Assembly (NCBI GenBank): GCA_937872275.1
Contig: CALMSE010000226.1
Location: 1 to 24,408, forward strand
DNA from: an uncultured Leucobacter sp.
GTDB lineage: Bacteria > Actinomycetota > Actinomycetes > Actinomycetales > Microbacteriaceae
Direction of reading: 5' to 3'
DNA: 24,408 nucleotides
Within the stretch, counting starts at the first letter, position 1. Each line of letters starts with the position of its first letter. The notes beneath the pieces were generated by a model. That model saw only the letters and a program-made list of their open reading frames with translations, had not been told where the DNA came from and made no database searches. Made by a program: the position numbers and the translations under genes. Shown in pieces: positions 6,663 to 13,782 of this stretch.

Positions 6663-7472
6663 TCAGGCGGGGTCGGTGGTCGATGTCTGCTGGGCGGGCC
6701 GCACCGCGTCGGAGAGGAACGTGGCGACGCCCGAGAGGTACTGCCCGCCGTCGACGCCGATCTCCGCGCCGGTCACGTACGAGGCGGCGTCCGAGAGCAG
6801 GAACACCACGACGTTCGCGACCTCCTCGGGCCGGCCGCCGCGGTGCAGCGGCGAGACCGCGAGGTTCGCCTGCAGGAAGGCGGGCGGGGCGCCCGCGGTC
6901 ATCTCGGTGTGGATGTAGCCGGGGTGCACCAGGTTGACGCGGATGCCGCGCGGGCCGAGCTCGGTGGCCGCCGAGTGGCTGAGCCCCCGGATCGCCCACT
7001 TGCTGGTGGTGTAGGCGGCGGTGTAGTGGCCGGTCACCCCGGCGGCGGACCCGATGTTGACGATGGAGGATCCCTCGCCCATCAGCGGCAGCAGCGCCTG
7101 CATGCCGAGCATCGGGCCGGTCGCGTTGATCGCCAGCACGCGATCCCAGTCCGCGCGATCCACCGCGCCGATGCGCACGCGGTGCGTCACGCCGGCGTTG
7201 TTGACGAGGCCCTTCACGGGGCGGCCCTCGAACGAGGCCGCGAGATCCGCCCATCCCTGCTCGTCGGTGACGTCGAGGCGGCGGTACTCGATCGTGCCGG
7301 GAAGGCCCGCGGCGGCGGCCAGCAGTTCGGGGGCGTTGTCGTGGATGTCCGCGGCCACCACGTGCGCGCCGTTCCGCGCGAGCAGCAGCGCCTCCTCGGC
7401 GCCCTGACCGCCGGCCGCGCCGGTGACGACGAAGAGCCGGCTCTCGATACCGGGCAGGATCACGCCGCTCAT
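6663..7472 (-). CDS. SDR-family oxidoreductase (canonical)
   Basis: 269 aa classical SDR with all hallmarks: TGAAGGQG at 17-24, acidic Asp42 after the second strand (AADIHD, NAD-type), NNAG at 91-94, Ser142 (NIGSAAG), Tyr154 and Lys158 (YTTSK), and PGYIHTEM after the catalytic helix. It therefore probably oxidises a secondary alcohol or reduces a ketone in the pathway. A C-terminal tail of about 17 residues (DAVRPAQQTSTTDPA region) extends past the common SDR end. Its ATG overlaps the VOC stop by 4 nt (ATGA at 7469-7472), which implies translational coupling. The ribosome site of the following SnoaL-like gene lies at its stop codon. Substrate unknown. Confidence 0.94.
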   Translation of the reverse strand: MSGVILPGIESRLFVVTGAAGGQGAEEALLLARNGAHVVAADIHDNAPELLAAAAGLPGTIEYRRLDVTDEQGWADLAASFEGRPVKGLVNNAGVTHRVRIGAVDRADWDRVLAINATGPMLGMQALLPLMGEGSSIVNIGSAAGVTGHYTAAYTTSKWAIRGLSHSAATELGPRGIRVNLVHPGYIHTEMTAGAPPAFLQANLAVSPLHRGGRPEEVANVVVFLLSDAASYVTGAEIGVDGGQYLSGVATFLSDAVRPAQQTSTTDPA

Positions 7473-7888
7473 GCCCGCACCTCGTGGGCGCGGTCGAGCA
7501 GCTCGATCAGATTGCCCTCGGGATCGGCGACGAACGCGGCGTGGACGCCGGGCTCCGGTGCGGGGAAGGGTGCCGCGACGCTGCCCGCCCCGGCGGCGAT
7601 CAGCCGCTCGTAGGCTGCGAGGGTGTCGTCGACGCGGAGGCAGATGTGCCCGTAGCCGCGGGCGAGCAGCGCCGAGGGCGGGTCGGCGGGCGGCGGCGCG
7701 ACGCGAGCCGAGCCCTGCTTCTCGAGCAGCTCGATCGCGACGCCGTCGGGCCCGAGGAGGAAGACCCCGCGCAGCCCGACGGCGTCGATCTCGAAGGGGT
7801 GCGCCGTCTCGAAGCCGAGGGCCCGCCCGTACCAGGCGGCCTGGGCGTCCAGGTCGCCGACCGACAGCCCCACATGATCCACGTGCAT
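7469..7888 (-). CDS. VOC / glyoxalase-superfamily metalloprotein (single-chain, two half-modules)
   Basis: 139 aa with two betaalphabetabetabeta modules and the four typical metal ligands of glyoxalase/epimerase-type VOC proteins: His5 (VDHVGLSV), Glu53 (VAIELLEK), His81 (GHICLRV) and Glu129 (GNLIELLD). The set resembles methylmalonyl-CoA epimerase or lactoylglutathione-lyase-like enzymes more than extradiol dioxygenases, which are longer. The start at 7888 has GAGGAGA about 6 nt upstream. It is coupled by a 4-nt overlap to the SDR downstream and preceded by 97 bp containing imperfect repeats after the cupin gene. A role as isomerase, lyase or small dioxygenase in the same pathway is plausible but not settled by sequence. 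Confidence 0.88.
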   Translation of the reverse strand: MHVDHVGLSVGDLDAQAAWYGRALGFETAHPFEIDAVGLRGVFLLGPDGVAIELLEKQGSARVAPPPADPPSALLARGYGHICLRVDDTLAAYERLIAAGAGSVAAPFPAPEPGVHAAFVADPEGNLIELLDRAHEVRA

Positions 7889-7922
7889 CGCGTCTCCTCG
7901 TCTCGGTCTTGGAATCTCGTTT

Positions 7923-7999
7923 GCGCGGCCTCGGTCGTGCGATCCGTCAACTCAGTCGCGCGGCCTCGGTCGCGCGATCAGCGCTTCAGTCGCGCGGCC
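7923..7999. repeat. Three imperfect ~34-bp repeats duplicating the cupin gene tail
   Basis: 7923-7944 and 7958-7979 match at 21 of 22 positions (offset 35). TCAGTCGCGCGGCC at 7952-7965 recurs exactly at 7986-7999 (offset 34), where it carries the last codons and stop of the cupin gene (minus strand, PRD then TGA). The pattern looks like tandem duplication of the 3' end of the cupin gene into the gap before the VOC gene. Confidence 0.75.
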
Positions 8000-8528
8000 C
8001 GTGCCGCATCAGGCCGTCCCGCACGTCCGCGGGCAGCGTCTCGAGCACGTCCTCCTGGTACTCGCCGTCGACCAGCACGAACGCGACCCGGGCGATGCTG
8101 TCGCCGCGGTTCGCCCAGGCGTGGTCGGTGCCGCGCTGCACCACGATGTCGCCGGCGTGCGCGGTCACCTCGCTGTCGTCGAGGAGCAGCGTGATCTCGC
8201 CCTCGAGCACGATGCCGTAGTCGATCGACTCGGTGCGGTGGATCGGCGACTGCAGCCCCTGCGCGTCGAGATGGCCGGGGAGGAACTCGTTGATGCGGAT
8301 CCGCGTGCCCCGCGACGGCGGCGGCACGGTGACGTCGCCGATGGTCGGATCCTCCTGGCCCGCACGGATCGGCGCGGGCGCCGGGGTCGTCTCCCAGATC
8401 TCGTGGAAGGCGACGCCGTCGTCGGGCAGCTCCTTCGTGATCGGCACCGGGCCGTCGCTCACGACCACCGATACGCCGTCGGAAGTGTGGCCCGTGACGA
8501 TGCGGCGCGGGACTCGGAACCCGCTCAC
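7986..8528 (-). CDS. Cupin-domain protein
   Basis: 180 aa from a GTG start at 8528 that overlaps the upstream monooxygenase stop (GTGA, 8525-8528). The N-terminal half (RRIVTGHTSDGVSVVVSDGP, then FHEIWETTPAPAP) is typical of a cupin type often seen beside aromatic-catabolic genes. The cupin barrel occupies about residues 80-160. Motif 1 reads His97-Arg-Thr-Glu100 with DYGIVLEGE, so the second His of HxH is Thr99. Motif 2 reads GDIVVQRGTDHAWAN with His136. Metal binding may thus be incomplete or use His97, Glu100 and His136. Its job is unknown: ligand-sensing accessory protein, isomerase and decarboxylase are all possible. Translational coupling to the monooxygenase argues for action on the same compound. 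Confidence 0.87.
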   Translation of the reverse strand: MSGFRVPRRIVTGHTSDGVSVVVSDGPVPITKELPDDGVAFHEIWETTPAPAPIRAGQEDPTIGDVTVPPPSRGTRIRINEFLPGHLDAQGLQSPIHRTESIDYGIVLEGEITLLLDDSEVTAHAGDIVVQRGTDHAWANRGDSIARVAFVLVDGEYQEDVLETLPADVRDGLMRHGPRD

Positions 8529-9649
8529 GGCGCCGGCACCAGTGCGAGAAGGGCCTCGGCCATGACGCGGCCCGGATCGGCGTCGGGCGATCCAGGGTTC
8601 TGCTCCCAGTGGGCCAGCTGCAGCGAGGCGTCGACCACCCCCTTGAGGCGCGGGAGGCGGCGGGCGTAGAAGGCGGCGAGCTGCTCCTCCAGATCCCCCT
8701 CCTGCGTGATGTACTCGGCGAGGACCAGCGAGTCCTCCACGCACTGCGCGGCGCCCTGGGCGATCAGCGGCGGCACGGCGTGCACGACCTCGCCGAGCGC
8801 GAGCACGCGGCCCCGGTGCCAGGGGCCTTCGACGAAGATCCACTCGATCTCCTGGAAGTTCAGGAAGGTGCGCTCGTCGATGGACTCGCGCAGGAAGTCG
8901 TACTCGCCGTGGAAGCCCTCCATCAGGCGCCGCACCTCCTGCCAGTCCTCGAGCCCGTTGTCGGGTCGCACCGGATCGCAGAGCACGAAGATGTAGCACT
9001 GGGTCTCGCTCACCGGTGTGTAGCCGACCTTGAACGCGCCGCCCGGGCCTGCGGGGAAGGCGATGCCGCCCTGCATGTCGGGCCGGCGATCGGTGACCGC
9101 GCGCCAGATGCCGAGACCGCTGGGGGCGCGATCCTCGGCGATGCCGAGCTTCGGGCGCGTCGGCGACTTGATGCCCTCGGCGACGATGATGAGATCCCAC
9201 GACTCGGTCGTGCCGTCGCTGAGGATCGACGTGGCGCTGCCCTCGTGGTTCTCGAACGTCACGAGCTCGGTGCCGAGGCGCACCTCGACGCCGAGCGACT
9301 CGGCCTTCTCGAGCAGCACCTCGTGCAGGTCGGGGCGGAGCGCGCCGATCGTCGCGGGCAGATCCTCGCCGCCGGTGCGCGGGGTCTCGAGCTGCGTGAT
9401 CAGGTGGCCGTCGGCGGTCGTGAGCGCCACGCCGTCCTCGGGGAAGCCCTTCTCGAGGATCTGGTCGATCACGCCGAGTTCCTTGAACACCCGGAGCGCG
9501 TTGCCCTGGATGGTCAAGCCGTGCCCGACCCGGGCCCACGCGGCCACGCGGTCGATGAGCGTCACGGCGACGCCCTCCCGCGCGAGCGCGATCGCCGCAG
9601 TCAGGCCGGTGAATCCGCCACCGACGATGAGCACCTTGCTGACCGACAT
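8525..9649 (-). CDS. FAD-dependent aromatic monooxygenase (group A flavoprotein)
   Basis: 374 aa, the size of salicylate- or 6-hydroxynicotinate-type hydroxylases, which use NAD(P)H and O2 to hydroxylate an activated aromatic ring. The N-terminal Rossmann motif VGGGFTG is at 9-15, with Asp33 closing the dinucleotide site. The middle motif (usually DG) reads EGIKSPTR with Glu158. The third motif (usually GDAAH) reads GEVVHAVPP with Glu287, then the typical QGAAQCVEDSLVL. Both Asp-to-Glu changes are unusual for the family. The start at 9649 (MSVSKVLIVGGG) has GAGGAGA upstream; a longer frame begins at 9751 but would cross the likely promoter. It is the first gene of the minus operon and probably performs the entry hydroxylation. 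A flavin oxidase is an alternative. Confidence 0.92.
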   Translation of the reverse strand: MSVSKVLIVGGGFTGLTAAIALAREGVAVTLIDRVAAWARVGHGLTIQGNALRVFKELGVIDQILEKGFPEDGVALTTADGHLITQLETPRTGGEDLPATIGALRPDLHEVLLEKAESLGVEVRLGTELVTFENHEGSATSILSDGTTESWDLIIVAEGIKSPTRPKLGIAEDRAPSGLGIWRAVTDRRPDMQGGIAFPAGPGGAFKVGYTPVSETQCYIFVLCDPVRPDNGLEDWQEVRRLMEGFHGEYDFLRESIDERTFLNFQEIEWIFVEGPWHRGRVLALGEVVHAVPPLIAQGAAQCVEDSLVLAEYITQEGDLEEQLAAFYARRLPRLKGVVDASLQLAHWEQNPGSPDADPGRVMAEALLALVPAP

Positions 9650-9785
9650 CTTCGTCACTCTCCTCACGGATGCGTCGCTGCACCCAGCGGACGACGATCG
9701 CGCCCTGCATCCTGTGGAAGACGTTAGGCGCGAGGGACGGGCGGGCGCCACCCGCAGCGCCGATGCCAGCTATCAGGCGCGCACG
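9650..9785 (-). promoter_or_regulatory. Probable promoter/LysR-binding region of the monooxygenase operon
   Basis: 136-bp gap between the LysR stop and the monooxygenase start, both on the minus strand. The imperfect palindrome GATGCCAGCTATC (9762-9774) resembles LysR-type sites, and a TAACGT (complement of 9722-9727) could be a -10. Both are weak calls. The gap length and change of function support a separate promoter here. Confidence 0.35.
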
Positions 9786-10709
9786 CTACACGTTCAGCGC
9801 TCCGGATCGCGCGATGTCGCAGACGGTGCTGCGGAACCAGGAGTGGGCGGGGTCGTGCTCGTGCACGGGATGCCACCACAGGCGCTCGATCAGCTCGACG
9901 GAGGGGAACGGCGTCGGGATGGCGACGGTCGCGGTCGTGGCCCCGACGCGCTCGACGAGGCGGCGGGGCACGACGCCGATCAGCTCGGTGCCGGCGACGA
10001 TGCTCGGAATGGACAGCAGCGTCGAGGTCGCCACGCGCACGTTCACGCGGAGGTCGAGCTCGCGCATCCGGCGCTCCGCAGGGGTCATGTGGGCGCGCCC
10101 GAAGTCGCAGCGGATGTGCGGGGCGGCGAGGAAGTCGTCGAGCGAGATGGCTCCGCCCGCGACGGCGGGATTGTCCCGATCCGCGATGACCACGTACTCG
10201 TCGCGGAACAGCTCGACACCCGGAACCTCGATCCCGATGCCCGGCACCGCGACGATGAAGTCGTTCGCGAGCAGGTCGCGGCCTGCGTCCGTGGGGTCGG
10301 CCGGGAGGCGCCGCAGGTCGAATCCCAGCCCGCCGCCGGCGGCGATGGCGAGCGAGAAGACGGGGCGCAGCTCGATCGCGGCGTAGTCGGTGAGCAGGAT
10401 GCCGAACCTGCGGTTCGCCAGGGCGGGATGGAAGGGCTCCTCCTGCCCGAGCGCCTGGGCGACGAGCGGGAGGGTGAGCTGCACCTGGGGCAGGATCTGC
10501 CGCGCGAGCGGGGTCAGCTCGTAGTCGCGCCCGATCCGCACCAGCAGCTCGTCCTGGAAGACGGTGCGCAGCCGTGCCAGCGCCGACGACATCGTGGACT
10601 GCCCCATTCCGAGTCGCTCGCCCGCGCGCGTGACGTTGGCCTCTTCGAGGAGCGCGCGCAGCGCGACGAGCAGATTCAGATCGGGGTCACTGATAGCCAC
10701 ATGATGCAT
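9786..10709 (-). CDS. LysR-family transcriptional regulator (NahR/NodD-like)
   Basis: 307 aa. The N-terminal winged helix (about 8-66) has the form typical of the NahR/NodD branch (DLNLLVALRALLEE, VTRAGERLGMGQSTMSSALARLR, FQDELLVRIG), whose members commonly respond to aromatic compounds. The C-terminal two-subdomain effector-binding region runs from about 95 to 295 and ends in the branch-typical ELIERLWWHPVHEHDPAHSWFR. It is divergent from the extradiol dioxygenase operon and directly upstream of the monooxygenase operon. One regulator could therefore control both directions and its own gene, which is the usual LysR layout. The ATG at 10709 has no clear Shine-Dalgarno. Effector unknown; a ring compound or early pathway intermediate is inferred. 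Confidence 0.93.
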   Translation of the reverse strand: MHHVAISDPDLNLLVALRALLEEANVTRAGERLGMGQSTMSSALARLRTVFQDELLVRIGRDYELTPLARQILPQVQLTLPLVAQALGQEEPFHPALANRRFGILLTDYAAIELRPVFSLAIAAGGGLGFDLRRLPADPTDAGRDLLANDFIVAVPGIGIEVPGVELFRDEYVVIADRDNPAVAGGAISLDDFLAAPHIRCDFGRAHMTPAERRMRELDLRVNVRVATSTLLSIPSIVAGTELIGVVPRRLVERVGATTATVAIPTPFPSVELIERLWWHPVHEHDPAHSWFRSTVCDIARSGALNV

Positions 10710-10806
10710 GGTATTCGCTCGGGCCGATGGTCGCTCGCCCCCGATCGACGTACGCTCGGGATATCGCGCCGGAGCGGCGCCCGATCTGTCAACGAAAGGG
10801 TCGATG
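10710..10806. promoter_or_regulatory. Divergent control region: LysR gene and extradiol dioxygenase operon
   Basis: 97 bp between divergent starts. It contains two CGCTCGGG copies (10717-10724 and 10753-10760) 36 bp apart and a GCGCCG-GAG-CGGCGC hairpin at 10766-10780 in the likely leader of the plus operon. The ribosome site GAAAGGG (10794-10800) precedes two ATGs. No convincing -35/-10 pair is readable. A LysR site is expected here by layout but is not proven. Confidence 0.4.
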
Positions 10807-11742
10807 ATGACTGAACGGCTGGTATCCCACCTGCGCTACGCCGCGCTCGCGGTCCCGAACTTCGAGGAGGAGCGGGACTTCTTCGTCAAGCACTGGGGCC
10901 TGACCGAGGTCGACCGCGCCGACGGCCTGTCGTACCTCGCGGCCGAGGGCTCGCCGGAACCGTTCATCCTCCGCCTGCGCGAGGACGACAAGCGGATCGA
11001 CGTCGTCGGCTTCGCCACGAAGGATCGGAAGGATCTGCACGCGCTCGCCGACAAGCTGCGCGCCGAGGGCGTGCGGTTCATCCACGACCCGCAGGAGCTC
11101 GCCGGGCCCGGCGGCGGCTACGGCTTCCGCGTCTTCGACGGAGACGGCCGCGCGCTCGAGTTCTCGACCGACTACGAGCTGCGCCGGTCGCGCAAGATCC
11201 GCGAGCGCGAGCCGATCCCGGTGAAGCTGTCGCACGTCGTGTTCAACACCCCCGAGCTGAACACCACCGCGCAGTGGTACATCGAACACCTCGACTTCGC
11301 GATCTCCGACTCGCTGGTGCGGCCCGACGGCACCGACCTCATGCACTTCCTCCGCTGCAACTCGAACCACCACTCGATCGCGATCGCGAGCGGCCCCCAC
11401 CACTCCCTGCACCACATGTCGTTCGAGATGCGCGGCATCGAGGAGTGGATGCGCGGCGCCGGCAAGATCCTGCGCGCGGGCACCCGCATGATCTGGGGCC
11501 CGGGCCGGCACAACGCCGGCGACAACACCTTCGCCTACTTCCTCGACCCCGCGGGCAACACCATCGAGTACACGACCGAGCTCGCCGTGCTCGACGAGGA
11601 CACCTGGCACCCGTCGAAGCACGACATCAGCGAGCTGTCGACGCAGGATCAGTGGGGCACCGCGGCCGAGATGAGCGAACTGGTCGCCCGCGAGTCGTTC
11701 AACGACATCGACAAGGGCCTCTTCGTCGCGCCGCCGGTGTGA
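10807..11742 (+). CDS. Type I (VOC-fold) extradiol ring-cleavage dioxygenase
   Basis: 311 aa from the second of two adjacent ATGs (10804 and 10807); the second has better spacing (6 nt) from GAAAGGG. There are two VOC domains, about residues 8-125 and 138-265, as in catechol 2,3-dioxygenase and BphC. Only the C-terminal domain carries the iron ligands, all present: His143 (KLSHVVFN), His203 (HSLHHMSFEM) and Glu254 (NTIEYTTEL). The second-sphere His pair (SNHHSIAI near 187-188) and FAYFLDP Tyr also match. The family inserts O2 next to a catecholic diol, meta-cleaving the ring. The C-terminal tail of about 50 residues (WHPSKHDISEL onward) is longer than minimal. It is first in a three-gene operon opposite LysR. 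The substrate class is secure only as a vicinal diol-type ring. Confidence 0.93.
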   Translation: MTERLVSHLRYAALAVPNFEEERDFFVKHWGLTEVDRADGLSYLAAEGSPEPFILRLREDDKRIDVVGFATKDRKDLHALADKLRAEGVRFIHDPQELAGPGGGYGFRVFDGDGRALEFSTDYELRRSRKIREREPIPVKLSHVVFNTPELNTTAQWYIEHLDFAISDSLVRPDGTDLMHFLRCNSNHHSIAIASGPHHSLHHMSFEMRGIEEWMRGAGKILRAGTRMIWGPGRHNAGDNTFAYFLDPAGNTIEYTTELAVLDEDTWHPSKHDISELSTQDQWGTAAEMSELVARESFNDIDKGLFVAPPV

Positions 11743-11821
11743 GCCGGCGCCCCGCGATCCACGCAATCATGGCCGGCACCGCCGCCGGCCGCACGACCCA
11801 CGAGCACCAGGGAGTTCGACG

Positions 11822-13225
11822 ATGACCCTTCAGGCCGACCGATTCGACGGCAGACTCGTGCTGCCCGGGGACCCCGACTTCGAGGAGGCCGTGCTCGGCC
11901 GGGTCTTCAACGGCCGGCGCCCCGACCGGCGCCCCGACGCCGTGCTGATCGTTCAGACGGTCGAAGACGTGCAGCGGGGCGTGCGGCTCGCGGAGGAGCG
12001 CGGCTGGACGGTGGCGGTGCGCTCCGGCGGCCACGCCTGGGCCGCGTGGAGCGTGCGCGACGGAGGCCTCCTCATCGACCTCGCCGCGCTGAACGACATC
12101 GACTACGATCCCGCGACGGAGATCGTCTCGGCCGGGCCGGCCACCAAGGGCGGCGATCAGCTCTCGCCGTTCCTCGAGGAGCGGGGCCGCTTCTTCAACG
12201 GCGGCCACTGCCCCTCCGTCGGCATCGGCGGCTTCCTGCTGCAGGGCGGCCAGGGCTGGAACCAGCGCGGCTGGGGCTGGGCGGCCGAGAGCGTCGTCGC
12301 GGTCGACGTCGTCACCGCGGAGGGCGAGCTGATCCGCGCCGATGCCCGGCAGAACAGCGACCTCTTCTGGGCGGCCCGCGGTGCGGGCCCCACATTCCCG
12401 GGCATCGTCGTGCGCTTCCACATCGCCACCCGGCCGAAGTTCGGCTTCCTCGGCCACACCGTGCAGGCGTACGAGCTCGAAGACTTCACCGAGGTCATGA
12501 CCTGGCTCTACGGGGCCCACCACGACATCTCGACCAACGTCGAGATCGTCGCCGTCTCGACCCCGACGCCGCTGCCGAGCGGCGAGGAGCGGCGCGTGCT
12601 CCTCGTCACCGCGGTCGCGTTCGAGCGCGACCGGGCCGCGGCGCAGGCCGCGCTCGCCCCGTTCAACGACTGCCCGGTCATCGACCGCGCGATCTTCGTG
12701 GTCGACTGCGCCGAGTCGAGCCTCGCCGAACAGCGCAAGCAGCAGGAACTGCAGAACCCCGAGCACGCGCAGTACATCTGCGACAACCTGTGGGTCGACG
12801 GCGAGAACACCCCCGAGGGCATCGCCCGCATGGTCGAGGGGATCCGCCCGCTCTTCACGACGAATCCCACCGACAAGGGCTTCGCGATCTGGATGAGCAA
12901 CGCGCCGACGCGCCGAGAGCTGCCCGACATGGCGTTCTCTCTGCAGACCGAGGCCTACGTCGCGAGCTACACCGTGTACGACGACCCCGCCGACTACCAG
13001 CGCAACCGCGACTGGCTGAACGAGGTCATGGCGCACGCGCAGCCCGTGACCGCCGGGCAGTACCTCGGCGACTCCGACATGACGAACCGTCAGCTGAGGT
13101 TCATGGCGCCCGAGAACTGGGAGCGCCTGCAGCGGATCATCGCGGAGCGCGACCCCGCGGGCCGCTTCGCCCGCTACCTCGCCGGCGACCCCGACACCAT
13201 CAACATCAATCACTGGGAGCTCTGA
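11822..13225 (+). CDS. FAD-linked oxidase of the berberine-bridge-enzyme (PCMH/BBE) type, probably bicovalent FAD
   Basis: 467 aa. The PCMH FAD domain (about 35-210) contains RSGGHAW with His71, the site of 8alpha-histidyl attachment, and GGHCPSVGIGG with Cys130, the 6-S-cysteinyl position. Both residues together predict bicovalent FAD as in BBE and glucooligosaccharide oxidases; 6-hydroxy-D-nicotine oxidase has the His link only. The C-terminal BBE segment is present (YLGDSDMTNRQLRFMAPENW, then AGDPDTININHWEL). No signal peptide is seen, so it is probably cytosolic. The ATG at 11822 is preceded by AGGGAG with 7-nt spacing. It lies 79 bp after the dioxygenase and 4 bp before the RpiB-like gene. 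Oxidation of an alcohol, amine or benzylic C-H with O2 as acceptor is likely; the substrate is open. Confidence 0.92.
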   Translation: MTLQADRFDGRLVLPGDPDFEEAVLGRVFNGRRPDRRPDAVLIVQTVEDVQRGVRLAEERGWTVAVRSGGHAWAAWSVRDGGLLIDLAALNDIDYDPATEIVSAGPATKGGDQLSPFLEERGRFFNGGHCPSVGIGGFLLQGGQGWNQRGWGWAAESVVAVDVVTAEGELIRADARQNSDLFWAARGAGPTFPGIVVRFHIATRPKFGFLGHTVQAYELEDFTEVMTWLYGAHHDISTNVEIVAVSTPTPLPSGEERRVLLVTAVAFERDRAAAQAALAPFNDCPVIDRAIFVVDCAESSLAEQRKQQELQNPEHAQYICDNLWVDGENTPEGIARMVEGIRPLFTTNPTDKGFAIWMSNAPTRRELPDMAFSLQTEAYVASYTVYDDPADYQRNRDWLNEVMAHAQPVTAGQYLGDSDMTNRQLRFMAPENWERLQRIIAERDPAGRFARYLAGDPDTININHWEL

Positions 13226-13229
13226 GATC

Positions 13230-13748
13230 ATGGCACGCATTCACCTGGCCGCCGATCATGGCGGGTACGAACTGGGCCGGGCGCTGCAGCGGCGCGCCGC
13301 GGCCGGGGGCCACGAGGTCGTCTGGCACGGCGCCGACGAGCTCGACCCGGGCGACGACTACCCGGTCTTCGCGGTGCGGGTGGGCACGGCGGTCGTCGAG
13401 GATCAGGATGCCGGCACCGACGCCTTCGCCGTGCTGGTGGTCGAGGAGGCCTTCGCCGGCGTCGCCGCCGCGAACAAGGTCAACGGCGCCCGCGCCGTGC
13501 CGGCCGCGACGCCGCAGGAGGCGATCGCCGCGCGCCGCATCCTCGACGCGAACGTGCTCGTGCTCGCGGGCGTGGCGTGGGAGGAGCAGGCCTGGCTCAC
13601 CGTCGGCGCCTTCGTGCGGACGGGCATGGAGCACGTCGTCGACCACGGCCGCCGCATCCTGCAGATCGAGGAGTACGAGAACGCGGGCACGATCGAGGGC
13701 TGGGCGGTGCAGCTCGAGCCGGAGCAGATCGCCCGCCAGTACGACTGA
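13230..13748 (+). CDS. RpiB/LacAB-fold protein lacking the catalytic cysteine
   Basis: 172 aa. It aligns by eye over its length with ribose-5-phosphate isomerase B: AADHGGYELG (7-16) matches the DHxGxxLK start, DDYPVFA (42-48) matches DYP, AANKVNGARAV (80-90) matches AANKxxGIRA, and DANVLVLAG (106-114) matches TNVLAFG. The catalytic and anion-hole loop CGTGxG reads VEEAFAG (71-77), with Val71 at the Cys position, and the protein contains no Cys at all. Pentose-phosphate isomerisation is therefore unlikely. It begins 4 bp after the oxidase stop, so it is co-expressed with the ring-cleavage genes, and a long hairpin terminator follows. A new isomerase or tautomerase role on a pathway intermediate is inferred; a binding or chaperone role is also possible. 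Confidence 0.88.
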   Translation: MARIHLAADHGGYELGRALQRRAAAGGHEVVWHGADELDPGDDYPVFAVRVGTAVVEDQDAGTDAFAVLVVEEAFAGVAAANKVNGARAVPAATPQEAIAARRILDANVLVLAGVAWEEQAWLTVGAFVRTGMEHVVDHGRRILQIEEYENAGTIEGWAVQLEPEQIARQYD

Positions 13749-13782
13749 GCGCCCGCGCCGCGCGTCTGCGCCGAGCGCCGAC

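Noticed and set aside
4942..7254. 770-codon frame suggesting a fusion of the hydrolase with upstream sequence
   Set aside because: Only the last 399 codons show a protein fold. The upstream part overlaps the SnoaL-like and SDR genes in another frame, and a ribosome site precedes the ATG at 6141.
7986..9710. 574-codon frame suggesting a monooxygenase-cupin fusion
   Set aside because: The portion above 8528 is out of frame with the monooxygenase. The GTGA overlap at 8525-8528 gives a normal two-gene arrangement.
4942..13225. Assignment of the locus as a nicotine degradation cluster
   Set aside because: Some families match, but the molybdenum hydroxylases and amine oxidase of that pathway are absent and family-level resemblance does not fix the substrate. 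Kept only as an analogy.
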